DNA from: Paenibacillus qinlingensis
GTDB taxonomy: Bacteria; Bacillota; Bacilli; Paenibacillales; NBRC-103111
DNA: 64,000 nt
Assembly: GCF_013204845.1 (NCBI RefSeq)
Contig: NZ_JABMKY010000006.1
Coordinates: 248,001-312,000, forward strand
Direction: 5' to 3'
Shown in pieces: positions 19,042 through 27,813 of this stretch (position 1 is the stretch's first letter; each line of letters opens with the position of its first letter). The notes under the pieces are model-generated. The model had not been told where the DNA came from. It saw only the letters and a list, made by a program, of their open reading frames with translations, and did not search any database. Made by a program: the position numbers and the translations under genes.

Positions 19042-20412
19042 TTAGTAAGTTGTGTAATTTAACTCAACGGTAGAAAGCCCGCAGAAGCCCGGAAAGTTTT
19101 TGGCAATTTTCTTGGCTTCTTCTGGGGAAGCAGCTGCACCTAGTTGTTCAATCCTGCGCAAACGAGAGCGTTCAGACATTTCGGCAGCTGTTATTAAATC
19201 GTTGATTTGCTTATACAACTCTGGCCCCCAGATCTTGCCAAAGTCGACATGCATGCGTTCGTCCGCCATATCAAATTCACATTGAATGGCGGATAACGCA
19301 TCACCGAATTTCCAGAATTGTTCCGCGCTCTTGCGTTTCTTAATAAACGAGCATGGCTCGGCAACCATGGTCAAACCAGCATACATATCGGGGAACCACT
19401 CCGCTGCAAGATCGGTTAATCCCTTCCCAGGTGAGCCTTTGAAATATTTGAATTGCGACGTCTTGTAGCCCATTTGCTCCAACCGACGAACACCCATTTG
19501 GCAGTGGCGGATTTCATCCCAAAGATGTCGGGCAAGATCAAAAAAGAATGGCTTAGGCATATGCTGAACGCCATAGTACAAATAACATAAGGACTCAGCT
19601 GCGCCCATTTCGGTGGCATTAATGTAATGCATTTGTTTAATACTGTCGTGAAGTGGCGACATGCTTGGATCTGCATAAGTTGTCTTATATTTGCTATCGA
19701 AAACGTGGATCGGGAATCTCTCTTCATTCCAGGCAGAATCCGTAGGGACAGGCCCTGCCGCTTCGTAAGCAGGAGGAACGGGCCAGTTCAGTGAGGCAGT
19801 TTCGTTCTGAGTGGCGTAAACATATATCTGCAAGACTTGATTGACATAGTGCCGCCATTCTGATGTTTGGTGTGTAAGCTGAGCATGATCACTCCCTGCA
19901 AAGTAGATGTGATCATGTGCCCATTTGAACAAATCTTGACGATCAAGCATACAAACTCGCAAGATATCTAAGGTTGGAGCATCGAGAATGGGATCCAGTT
20001 GATACTGTAATTTCTCATATTCGTTATAGAGATGTTGTAAAAGAATAAGATACCCAGTCACAAAGGATTGTTCGGATGGAGCAAGCGTGACTCTCTCCAA
20101 AGCTTCTCGTACGAGGCTAGGGCAGTTTTGTTTCTCTATTGAGGGACCTGGTAACTCTGATATCCGATGAAAGAGATACTTGGCATGTTGATTATGCAAA
20201 TAGCCAAAACGGCCTAGCTGCGACTTGGACTCAAATTCTTTGACAGCAGGCAACCAGCCAAATACAGCGCGGGAAAGCTCGAACTCTAACCAGAATAGCG
20301 CAACTAAGGCATGTGCTGTATCCTTCGGCCGATAGTATCTGCCTTCCTGGTGAGAGCTTACTTTCATAACGAAATCGGTGTCCATCACATTAACGTCACG
20401 ATGTTCATTCAT
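19042..20412 (-). CDS. Ferritin-like (DUF455-related) protein
   Basis: A 456-residue soluble, mainly helical protein. Metal-ligand-type motifs of the ferritin-like superfamily can be seen: NATEMGAAESLCYLY, RHLWDEIRHCQMGVRRLE and AIQCEFDMADERMHVDFGKIWG. These are consistent with a carboxylate-bridged di-iron helical bundle. The N-terminal half has a second, weaker ELS...HNQHAKYLFHR pattern, so the fold may be duplicated. Function unknown; DUF455-like proteins are sometimes linked to tRNA hydroxylase or oxidase families. It is divergent from an AraC gene at 20534, which might regulate it. ATG 20412 is preceded by GGGAGGTAAGG. Confidence 0.75.
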   Translation of the reverse strand: MNEHRDVNVMDTDFVMKVSSHQEGRYYRPKDTAHALVALFWLEFELSRAVFGWLPAVKEFESKSQLGRFGYLHNQHAKYLFHRISELPGPSIEKQNCPSLVREALERVTLAPSEQSFVTGYLILLQHLYNEYEKLQYQLDPILDAPTLDILRVCMLDRQDLFKWAHDHIYFAGSDHAQLTHQTSEWRHYVNQVLQIYVYATQNETASLNWPVPPAYEAAGPVPTDSAWNEERFPIHVFDSKYKTTYADPSMSPLHDSIKQMHYINATEMGAAESLCYLYYGVQHMPKPFFFDLARHLWDEIRHCQMGVRRLEQMGYKTSQFKYFKGSPGKGLTDLAAEWFPDMYAGLTMVAEPCSFIKKRKSAEQFWKFGDALSAIQCEFDMADERMHVDFGKIWGPELYKQINDLITAAEMSERSRLRRIEQLGAAASPEEAKKIAKNFPGFCGLSTVELNYTTY

Positions 20413-20533
20413 ATACCTTACCTCCCATAGTGTGAATCTATATGTTCATTGTAAGGAAAATGAAGGTAATAAAGTTTCCCGTATTTATGATAAAATATCG
20501 ATATATTGCTTTTTTTGAGATAGAAGGTGCCGA

Positions 20534-21394
20534 GTGAAACTGATTGATAATGTGCTATGTCATAACTCGTTTCTGTTCACACATCGAAATATTACCATGG
20601 ATGAGAATGGCTATGCGATGTTCCATGCCCATCAAGGATTGGAATTTCTCTATGTTGAGCAAGGAGATGGCCATATTATTATGGATAACAAGCTTATTCC
20701 CTTGTCCTCGCGAACGTTATATTGTTTTCAGCCTTATCAATTACATCGGATTCATGCTAATGTGCGCAGTAATGAGCCCTATATTCGAACTATCATGGTG
20801 ATTGAACCCTTAGTATTCCAACCGTATTTGGCTGTTTTTCCTGAACTGCACACGTTATTCTTACGGTTATGGAAAGACGTTCTCCCCGTGCAATCGTTCG
20901 AGGTTAGTGAGATCGAGCAAGAATTTGCGTTTTTGCAACATGATTTGTATGAAAATGTAACAAAAAACCAAATAGAAGCGGTTGCTCTAACGTTTATTAC
21001 CATACTCCGTAAACTACGAGTCATTATGGAGAAGAATATACAGGATCGGGCGAAGGGGACATCTCGCAAAATTGCTTTAGTGGAAGAAGCGATGGCATGG
21101 TTAGACAAGAATTATCGTGAGAGTTTCCGGCTGGGGGATCTTGCTGCTGACTTGCACATTTCATCGTATTATTTGTCCCATTTGTTTAAACGAAATACGG
21201 GGAGTACGTTGTCGGATTACGTGACGGTCAAACGCTTGAGAGAAGCGTGTTTACTACTTCAGAATACCGATTATTCGATGGAATTTATTGCTTTGCAGGT
21301 AGGAATGACTACGTCATCGCATTTTATTTATACCTTTAAGAAACATATGGGCATTACTCCTTACCAATTTAGATTGCAAGTATTAGAATCGTAA
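20534..21394 (+). CDS. AraC-family regulator with cupin sensor domain
   Basis: A 286-residue regulator. The N-terminal cupin-like half has MFHAHQGLEFLYVEQGDGHII and a second half-motif with LHRIH. The C-terminal 100 residues hold two helix-turn-helix units (LADLHISSYYLSHLFKRNTG, VGMTTSSHFIYTFKKHMGITPYQFR). It starts with GTG 20534 behind AGAAGGTG. It is divergent from the ferritin-like gene and upstream of the dioxygenase operon, either of which may be its target. Confidence 0.92.
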   Translation: MKLIDNVLCHNSFLFTHRNITMDENGYAMFHAHQGLEFLYVEQGDGHIIMDNKLIPLSSRTLYCFQPYQLHRIHANVRSNEPYIRTIMVIEPLVFQPYLAVFPELHTLFLRLWKDVLPVQSFEVSEIEQEFAFLQHDLYENVTKNQIEAVALTFITILRKLRVIMEKNIQDRAKGTSRKIALVEEAMAWLDKNYRESFRLGDLAADLHISSYYLSHLFKRNTGSTLSDYVTVKRLREACLLLQNTDYSMEFIALQVGMTTSSHFIYTFKKHMGITPYQFRLQVLES

Positions 21395-21420
21395 TAGCGC
21401 CTGTTAATCCTGTAAAAATA

Positions 21421-21458
21421 AAAACGTAGTTTCTGCCTGTGCAGAGCTGCGCTTTTTG
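21421..21458 (+). terminator. Weak terminator candidate after AraC gene
   Basis: The imperfect stem AAAACGTAGTTTCTGC / GCAGAGCTGCGCTTTTT with loop CTGT follows the stop by about 25 bases. Pairing is patchy. Confidence 0.35.
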
Positions 21459-21613
21459 CTATGTATTCATAATGTCTCGCGCTATATGTCACTCTATACC
21501 TCAAAAAGAGTAAAAAACACAATGAAATAGTGTAGCCTGCAAATTGTGAAGGGGGGCCAATTGTTAGATGATTGCATTGTAAGAATACTTACTAACAAGG
21601 GAGCGAATAAAGC

Positions 21614-22360
21614 ATGTTAACTCAAGAACAGCTGCAACAATACCAAGAAAAAGGGTTTATCATTTTCGAAAATTTATTCTCAAATGAAGAAATGGATCGC
21701 GTACGCACCATCATTGATGGTTTGGATGAGGAATCCGAGCGTCGTCTAAGTGAAGCTGGACAAGGGTTTAACAACATACCGAATCAGATCAATTTTACTA
21801 GTGGATTAAACTTTATGAGGCCTGAACTACAGCAGTTTACGGCTGATGATCGTTTCGTAGATATTACTACGTCAATTCTTGGACCAGACATTCGTTTGTA
21901 TTGGGATCAATCGGTTTATAAACGACCAGAAGCCAAACGAGATTTTCCATGGCACCAGGATAATGGCTATGCACCAATTGAGCCGATGCATTATGTAACC
22001 TGTTGGCTTGCACTTGAAGACGCGACGCTTGAGAATGGTTGCATTTGGATCCAAGAGGGCTCGCATCATAAGGGCTTTGTGGAACATGTGAAAACGGACA
22101 TCGGTTGGTTGTGTTACTATGGGGACGTTCAGGGGACACCAGTACCTTTGAAAAAGGGAAGTATGGTCGTATTCCACTCGTTGTTGTTCCACCGGAGTAC
22201 GCCGAACCGAAGTAAGGATACACGCAAAGCTTATGTGATTCAATATTCAGTAGAAGGCTCTACAGACCCAAAATCCGGCGCTGAGTATAAGAATGGACCG
22301 ATCATTTCACAGAATGGGAAAGCAGTCTATGAGCGCTTTCTATCCAAAGAGGAGGTCTAG
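21614..22360 (+). CDS. Phytanoyl-CoA dioxygenase (PhyH)-family oxygenase
   Basis: A 248-residue Fe(II)/2-oxoglutarate-dependent oxygenase. WHQDNGY gives the iron-binding His114 and Asp116; the distal His is probably His193 (LFHRSTPNRS), followed by an Arg suited to bind 2-oxoglutarate. ATG 21614 follows AAGGGAGCGAA. It is 4 bp upstream of an aldo-keto reductase gene and is probably the first gene of a four-gene operon ending in an AraC regulator. The substrate is unknown. Hydroxylation followed by reduction or oxidation of a small molecule is a reasonable guess. Confidence 0.9.
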   Translation: MLTQEQLQQYQEKGFIIFENLFSNEEMDRVRTIIDGLDEESERRLSEAGQGFNNIPNQINFTSGLNFMRPELQQFTADDRFVDITTSILGPDIRLYWDQSVYKRPEAKRDFPWHQDNGYAPIEPMHYVTCWLALEDATLENGCIWIQEGSHHKGFVEHVKTDIGWLCYYGDVQGTPVPLKKGSMVVFHSLLFHRSTPNRSKDTRKAYVIQYSVEGSTDPKSGAEYKNGPIISQNGKAVYERFLSKEEV

Positions 22361-22364
22361 TCCT

Positions 22365-23342
22365 ATGAAATATAGTATCTTCCCGGCTACGGGGGATTCC
22401 ATCTCTAGGCTTGGTTTTGGCGCGATGGGCCTCGGAGGCGCTTTCGGTGCTCATGATGAGAACGAGTTAATTCATGCCGTGTTGCACAGTTTGGACAAAG
22501 GTGTGAATTTCATCGATACGGCTCGCGGCTATGGGGCATCAGAAGAGCTTATCGGCAAGTCATTAAAGCAATGGAAGGGCGATCGCCCTTTCATCGCTTC
22601 GAAAATACGCCCTCGTGGACCTGGTTATTCTTGGGGGATGCCTACTCCTGTGGAGGAATGCTTCCCCAAGGGGTGCATTACCTCTGATATTGAGGAGTCA
22701 CTGCGAACATTAGGTGTAGAAACGATTGATTACATGCAAATGCATCAGTATTGGGCTGGTTGGGAGAAAGCCGACTATTGGATGGAAGAACTGATTCGGG
22801 CCAAAGAGGCTGGCAAGATTCGAACAATTGGCATATCCATCACCGATCATAGGCATGATACAGCGTTAGCGTTGGTGGCGAGTGGAGCTATCGATTCGAT
22901 ACAAACCATTCTCAATATCTTTGATCCGCTTGCATTGGACTGTTTATTACCCCTTTGTGAACAACACGGTGTTGCTTTCTTCGCAAGATGTGTACTTGAT
23001 GAAGGCGGTTTAACAGGTTTTTTAACAGAATCAACCGTATTTGCAGATCATGACTTTCGTAAAACATTTTTTGAAAATGTGCCACGATCCCAATATATGG
23101 CGAAAGTGGATCGACTTCGTCCGTATTTGGATGAAGAAACAAGGACACTTGCTCAACTTGCGATTAAGTTTGTGCTGCACTCGCCTGCCGTTACTTCGGC
23201 TTTGGTATCTATGCATATCCCAGCGCATGCTGACGATAATTTTCAGGTGCTTCAGACAGAGCCCCTTTCCGACGAGATATTCCATACACTCCGCACGAAG
23301 CATCGCTGGATTCGCAATTTTTACGACACCAAGTATTGGTAG
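22365..23342 (+). CDS. Aldo/keto reductase
   Basis: A 325-residue NAD(P)H-dependent oxidoreductase with a TIM barrel. The catalytic tetrad is visible: Asp51 (NFIDTARGYG), Tyr56, Lys80 (FIASKIRP) and His127 (YMQMHQYW). The C-terminal half has the expected cofactor-side pattern (KFVLHSPAVTSALVSM). I chose ATG 22365, directly behind AAGAGGAGG; an in-frame GTG-type start upstream would overlap the dioxygenase gene. The tight linkage to the dioxygenase suggests a shared substrate. Confidence 0.92.
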   Translation: MKYSIFPATGDSISRLGFGAMGLGGAFGAHDENELIHAVLHSLDKGVNFIDTARGYGASEELIGKSLKQWKGDRPFIASKIRPRGPGYSWGMPTPVEECFPKGCITSDIEESLRTLGVETIDYMQMHQYWAGWEKADYWMEELIRAKEAGKIRTIGISITDHRHDTALALVASGAIDSIQTILNIFDPLALDCLLPLCEQHGVAFFARCVLDEGGLTGFLTESTVFADHDFRKTFFENVPRSQYMAKVDRLRPYLDEETRTLAQLAIKFVLHSPAVTSALVSMHIPAHADDNFQVLQTEPLSDEIFHTLRTKHRWIRNFYDTKYW

Positions 23343-23381
23343 AACTAGAACGTCCTTATGATAAGAGAGGGGGATATAATC

Positions 23382-23603
23382 ATGGGAAAGCAGGTCCTAT
23401 GCTGTATTAGAAATTTTCAGCAGTTTGAATACGGCCACGTCTTACGAGAATTGGTGGAGCAAGCTCACGAGGTTCGTTTAGAGCGGTGTCAAAGCCAATG
23501 CATCGGTTGTCGGCAGCAACCTGCAGCCATCATCGAAGGGAAATGGATGGGGTTTGATAATTCCGAACAAATACGGCAATATGTAAGTGAGAAGCTTTCA
23601 TAA
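23382..23603 (+). CDS. DUF1450 (YuzB-like) small Cys-rich protein
   Basis: A 73-residue protein with CC near the start and CQSQCIGC in the middle, a pattern known from the uncharacterised YuzB/DUF1450 family in Bacillota. The cysteines could bind a metal or iron-sulfur centre; this is inference. ATG 23382 follows GAGAGGGGGA. It lies 39 bp after the reductase and 37 bp before an AraC gene, so it belongs to the same operon. Confidence 0.75.
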   Translation: MGKQVLCCIRNFQQFEYGHVLRELVEQAHEVRLERCQSQCIGCRQQPAAIIEGKWMGFDNSEQIRQYVSEKLS

Positions 23604-23640
23604 AAGCAAAGCTTGAAAGTGATGGTTAGGAGTGAGCTAG

Positions 23641-24504
23641 GTGAAGGATCCCAAAGGATTGATGGACGAATACTGGCATATTCGCTTATACCAAGTGGAG
23701 GAAGCCTTCTATAAGGCCATCGATATACAGAACCTAATATATCCGTACTGGGTTGTCAGCTTTATCGTGGAAGGACAAGTGGACGTAGAAGACGGCAGCA
23801 AGTCGCAAACGGCGAGGGCTGGACAGGTCATGCTGCACGCCCCAGGAATGCCTTTCGCTGAGAAATCAGCTACGCCCGGTCTTCACCTTTGGATGTTAAT
23901 CGATGTGAGAAACAGCTATCAGGTTGATTTGTTCCGTTTATATCCCTTAACGGAAGTCATGACAATGATAGATCCAGCGGCATACTCCGCCATTTTTTAC
24001 AAACTTTTGGCAGCTTGGCAGAAGAAGGACTCTCCCTTCCGGGAAATAGAAATATCAGCTATTGGCATGCAAGTTGTGCATTTATTATTGGAGAGCTGGG
24101 ATCAGAACGGTCGTGTTCATCGCAATGTCCAGGCAGGCAGAAACGGTGAACGTTTAGAGAAGGTCATCTCTTATATTCATACGTCTTTTCATGAGAAAGT
24201 GACGAGAAAAACATTAGCCCATCTCTTGCATTTAAATACGAACTATTTGGATAAAATTTTCATGGAAGAATATCAGATGAACCCGATGCAGATGATACGT
24301 GAGCTTCGACTTAAGAAAGCCAAGGGAATGCTAGAGAACGGCAACGATAGTCTGACAGATATCGCTTCTGCATGCGGGCTGGGGGATGCTTCTTACCTGA
24401 GCCACCAATTCGTCAAGAGGTTTGGCGTCAATCCTGGCAAGTACAGAGAGCAGGTACGTCAAACAAGACAGTCGTATTATCACACACAGGAGAATGAAGT
24501 TTAA
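23641..24504 (+). CDS. AraC-family regulator, last gene of the dioxygenase operon
   Basis: A 287-residue protein with an N-terminal cupin-like sensor (VSFIVEGQVDVEDGS) and two C-terminal helix-turn-helix units (LAHLLHLNTNYLDKIFMEEY, ACGLGDASYLSHQFVKRFGVNPGKYR). GTG 23641 lies behind TTAGGAG. It probably controls the dioxygenase/reductase operon it belongs to. A strong terminator follows. Confidence 0.9.
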   Translation: MKDPKGLMDEYWHIRLYQVEEAFYKAIDIQNLIYPYWVVSFIVEGQVDVEDGSKSQTARAGQVMLHAPGMPFAEKSATPGLHLWMLIDVRNSYQVDLFRLYPLTEVMTMIDPAAYSAIFYKLLAAWQKKDSPFREIEISAIGMQVVHLLLESWDQNGRVHRNVQAGRNGERLEKVISYIHTSFHEKVTRKTLAHLLHLNTNYLDKIFMEEYQMNPMQMIRELRLKKAKGMLENGNDSLTDIASACGLGDASYLSHQFVKRFGVNPGKYREQVRQTRQSYYHTQENEV

Positions 24505-24537
24505 CTTTTCTGCATGAGAGTTCTACGATCATAAAAG

Positions 24538-24571
24538 GAAGCCAGCAAACGGAAGAGTTTGCTGGCTTCTT
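24538..24571. terminator. Bidirectional terminator
   Basis: GAAGCCAGCAAAC and GTTTGCTGGCTTC form a perfect 13-bp stem with loop GGAAGA. It lies between the convergent AraC and GH42 genes. Confidence 0.88.
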
Positions 24572-24593
24572 GCACATCAGGTTGTCAATATGT

Positions 24594-26684
24594 CTATTTA
24601 TATTGGAGCAGCATGACACCATAGGGGGCAATCGTAGTTTCCCCTTGAAACGATTGTCCGCTTAGCCTGTCAGTGCCCGTCTCATGAATGTCTAACGTCT
24701 GCGTCTCACTCGTATAGTTCAAGATGAAATCAAGTGGCTGACCTCCGTGTCCTCTGCGTGAAACGATTTCAAGCTCTTTGGGAGCTGTCACACGCTGCTT
24801 GCTCTTAGGAGCTGAAGCTACATGCTGCATAATGGCTTGCACGAGTTCAATGGTGAATAGGCTGCCGCAATAAATGACACTGCCTGTACCGACAGGTACA
24901 CGGATGATAGCAGGCTTATCTTTGTAATAATCTTCAGTATACGTTGCCAATACTTCAGCTTGCGGATGTTCGGGTTTAAGAATCTCGTTAAATACGGGCG
25001 CTTCCATCCTCTCGCTAGACTGCTTTTCTCCTGTATCCACGAAACGGACGTAAGAAGGTTTCTCGCTGGAAACCATAGTGTATTCGGACACTTCAAGACC
25101 GCACAGTTCCCTTACGATGCCTGGAAAAGGCAGCATATAAGCACGGTTGGAACGATCCTTGTACCCGCTGCGTGGACCAAGTACTACAGTCCCGCCTTGT
25201 TCTGCGTACGCTTGCAACTGCTGCACATCTTTCGGTTCCAATAATTGAGCGTTTGGATAGAAGACAACATCATACCGTTGGACGCTTTCTTCGGTATGTA
25301 GATGACGGACAGATAAGCTATCTACGGTCCAGTGCTTCTCTGTCAAACCACGAAATATAGCGCCTACATGACTTCCTTGAGAATTACCGATGTAGCGGTC
25401 GATATGGTTGTTGCTGTCATTGTCATAGTCGGAAAGAATCGCGATTTGCGCATCTACACAGCTCTCAAGGATCGCTTCCTCGGCGAGTCTAATTTCTCTT
25501 CCGATTTGCTCAGCTTCCTTCAAGCGACGATTCGGCTGATTGCCGTAATCATTCAACCCATGCCAAAGCGTTTCTGAACCGTACGGACAGGTGCGCCAAC
25601 GGAAATATAGAATGCCATCAGCACCATGTGCTATGGATTGGTAGGTCCACAAGCGCATTTGGCCTGGCTTTGGTGTGAACTGGAGATAATCCATGCCCCC
25701 AAGCAGAACAGATCCAGATTGACCACCTGGCCCTGATTGCTGCTCAAGAACCAAGAACTTGGATGACATGCCACGGACACGGCCAAGACTTTGGCTCCAC
25801 CACCGGTCGCGGAAATGGCTAGGCTCTTTCGTGTTAGCCAAGGCGAAGGAAGGATAGGAATCATAAGACATGAAATCTAGCGCCGTTTCTGTCAACTTCT
25901 GATTATCGATATTAGAGAAGAGACCATTATGCGTGACGAATTGCCCCGGCGCCTTATCTTTCAGAATACGGGATTGAAGCTCGGCGAAGGCAATGGTGGA
26001 GTCGGACGTAAACCGATAGAAATCAAGCAAATGCCCAGGATTATGATAGGTAGCGGTCGGCCGTGGGAGATACACTTGCTGCCAGTCCGTGTAAGTCTGT
26101 GCCCAGAATGCTGTCCCCCATGCATCATTTAAGGTATCAAGTGATACATAACGTTCCTGACACCACTGGCGGAAAGCGATATGATCAGCTTCAGCAAAGG
26201 AAACACTCATATGACAGTTGAGTTCATTGTCGATTTGCCACCCGATAATATAAGGGTTGCTTCCATAATGCTCAGCCATCTCGGTTACGATTTTGCTGCA
26301 TAGATCCAAATATTTTGGCGATGTATAGTTGTAATGTCTCCGTGAGCCGTGCTGCATCAATTGACCGTTGAAATCGGCGCGGAGCACCTCAGGATAGGCA
26401 GAAGTTAGCCAAGCAGGTGGCGCATAGGTAGGTGTTCCCATAATAACTTTCAGATCATGCTTCGCACATAATTGGATAGCCTCGTCAAACATATCAAAGC
26501 TGTAGCGACCTTCTTCGGGTTCGAAAATATTCCAAGCCGTTTCACCCATACGAACCACATTGAAGCCGAGCTCCTTCATTCTGCGAAAATCATCGTCCCA
26601 TAGAGAGCGCTCCCAATGCTCCGGATAATAGCAAACGCCATATTGGAACTGGTGAGTTTTGTAACTTTTATCCTTATTTAACAT
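24594..26684 (-). CDS. GH42 beta-galactosidase
   Basis: A 696-residue cytoplasmic enzyme; no signal peptide. The GH42 TIM barrel starts at QYGVCYYPEHW. The acid/base is Glu154 (GWQIDNELNCH) and the nucleophile Glu314 (FLVLEQQSGPG). A trimerisation-type domain follows (VDSLSVRHLHTEESVQRYDVVFYPNAQLL) and then a small beta domain. It would hydrolyse beta-galactosides or galacto-oligosaccharides taken up by the cell. It is divergent from an AraC gene with a 122-bp shared promoter region that holds direct repeats. Confidence 0.95.
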   Translation of the reverse strand: MLNKDKSYKTHQFQYGVCYYPEHWERSLWDDDFRRMKELGFNVVRMGETAWNIFEPEEGRYSFDMFDEAIQLCAKHDLKVIMGTPTYAPPAWLTSAYPEVLRADFNGQLMQHGSRRHYNYTSPKYLDLCSKIVTEMAEHYGSNPYIIGWQIDNELNCHMSVSFAEADHIAFRQWCQERYVSLDTLNDAWGTAFWAQTYTDWQQVYLPRPTATYHNPGHLLDFYRFTSDSTIAFAELQSRILKDKAPGQFVTHNGLFSNIDNQKLTETALDFMSYDSYPSFALANTKEPSHFRDRWWSQSLGRVRGMSSKFLVLEQQSGPGGQSGSVLLGGMDYLQFTPKPGQMRLWTYQSIAHGADGILYFRWRTCPYGSETLWHGLNDYGNQPNRRLKEAEQIGREIRLAEEAILESCVDAQIAILSDYDNDSNNHIDRYIGNSQGSHVGAIFRGLTEKHWTVDSLSVRHLHTEESVQRYDVVFYPNAQLLEPKDVQQLQAYAEQGGTVVLGPRSGYKDRSNRAYMLPFPGIVRELCGLEVSEYTMVSSEKPSYVRFVDTGEKQSSERMEAPVFNEILKPEHPQAEVLATYTEDYYKDKPAIIRVPVGTGSVIYCGSLFTIELVQAIMQHVASAPKSKQRVTAPKELEIVSRRGHGGQPLDFILNYTSETQTLDIHETGTDRLSGQSFQGETTIAPYGVMLLQYK

Positions 26685-26720
26685 CGAACATACCCGCTTT
26701 CTTCATTTAAAATAATACCT

Positions 26721-26797
26721 TATTGCTATTTTATGCAATTATTATTAAATTGAATATAATGAAATATTGCTTCTCATAATACAATATTGCTATTTTA
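26721..26797. promoter_or_regulatory. Direct repeats in the GH42/AraC divergent promoter
   Basis: TATTGCTATTTTA occurs identically at 26721-26733 and 26785-26797, with a related TATTGCTTCTCAT at 26765-26777. Direct repeats about two helical turns apart (20 bp between the last two) are typical AraC-family binding sites. Confidence 0.55.
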
Positions 26798-26806
26798 GGG
26801 GGAACT

Positions 26807-27649
26807 ATGCGAAGACAGATGTTCATTGCCCAATTGCCGAATAATCCTTATTTCTGCTTTCCGGAATCTTGTGGTTGGTATAATGAAGATCCCAATCATA
26901 GTGCAATTCGTCTCAAGGGCGAGTTGATGTATTTTAACCTCCATATCATCCTATCTGGACAAGGGACCGTAACGCTCCAAGATCAGGTTTATGAAGTTAA
27001 GGCAGGGGATTGCTTCCTATTTTTTCCTGGAGAAGAACAGAAATATGAGAGCAGTGGATCGGATCCTTGGGAGGTACGGTGGATGCATATCTATGGAGAA
27101 GGACTTCTGACGTATATGACGGAAAAAGGCTTTCATCGTACGCCATTATGGTCGTTCAGTGGTTCGATGCATGAACTAAGCGATGCGATGCATCGTGTAT
27201 TGGAAGCTTTGGAAGGCCCATGGCTTCAGAATAAAAATCAGGTCTCAGCCCTGACCTATCTAGCCATCACGGAGTGGATGATGGGGGCGGTTCCATTTAC
27301 TTCACGGAAATCCTATGAACGGATGGATCGCATTAAGGGAATCTTGGGTGAAATGCAGCAAAAGGCAGCGCAGCCCTTTGTTCTCGAGGAATGGGCAGAT
27401 CGGGCTAAAACAAGCGCTTTTTATTTTTGTAGGCTTTTCCATCAAATAACGGGTATGACCCCGCTTACGTATATGACCGTATGCCGTATTCAGAACGCGA
27501 AGCAGTTGTTGCTTTCGAATCCAGAGCGCACCGTGAAATCGATTGGGGAAGAAATTGGCTATATACAGACAAGCTATTTCAATAGAAGGTTCCTTCAGCA
27601 GGAAGGTGTGACGCCAACCGAATACCGGAAACTGCATCTCGGCAAGTGA
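26807..27649 (+). CDS. AraC-family regulator, probable GH42 activator
   Basis: A 280-residue regulator. The cupin-like N-terminal half (YFNLHIILSGQGTVTLQDQVYEVKAGDCFLFFPG; shown only to mark the region, key part GQGTVTL) contains the usual beta-barrel signature. The C-terminal helix-turn-helix pair includes RAKTSAFYFCRLFHQITG and EIGYIQTSYFNRRFLQQEG. ATG 26807 is behind AGGGGGAA. It is transcribed away from the beta-galactosidase gene. Confidence 0.9.
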   Translation: MRRQMFIAQLPNNPYFCFPESCGWYNEDPNHSAIRLKGELMYFNLHIILSGQGTVTLQDQVYEVKAGDCFLFFPGEEQKYESSGSDPWEVRWMHIYGEGLLTYMTEKGFHRTPLWSFSGSMHELSDAMHRVLEALEGPWLQNKNQVSALTYLAITEWMMGAVPFTSRKSYERMDRIKGILGEMQQKAAQPFVLEEWADRAKTSAFYFCRLFHQITGMTPLTYMTVCRIQNAKQLLLSNPERTVKSIGEEIGYIQTSYFNRRFLQQEGVTPTEYRKLHLGK

Positions 27650-27661
27650 TGATCAGGTTTC

Positions 27662-27697
27662 GCCCAACCACAGCATGAAATGGTTGGGCTTTTTTTG
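27662..27697 (+). terminator. Rho-independent terminator
   Basis: GCCCAACCA and TGGTTGGGC form a perfect stem followed by seven T, just after the AraC stop. Confidence 0.9.
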
Positions 27698-27813
27698 CGA
27701 ATTGTCGGAAAAGTATAAAGGAATGCCAAATAATCTAAATACATGAAAGTGTTCATCAGTCAAAATAAGGATAAGCATGAATGACATTGTTGATTGTAGA
27801 GGGAGGAAATCGG

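Noticed and set aside
27712..27745. A fourth copy of the 28-bp promoter arrangement upstream of the 1815-residue enzyme
   Set aside because: GTATAAAG resembles the element but no acceptable -10 box lies at the same distance.
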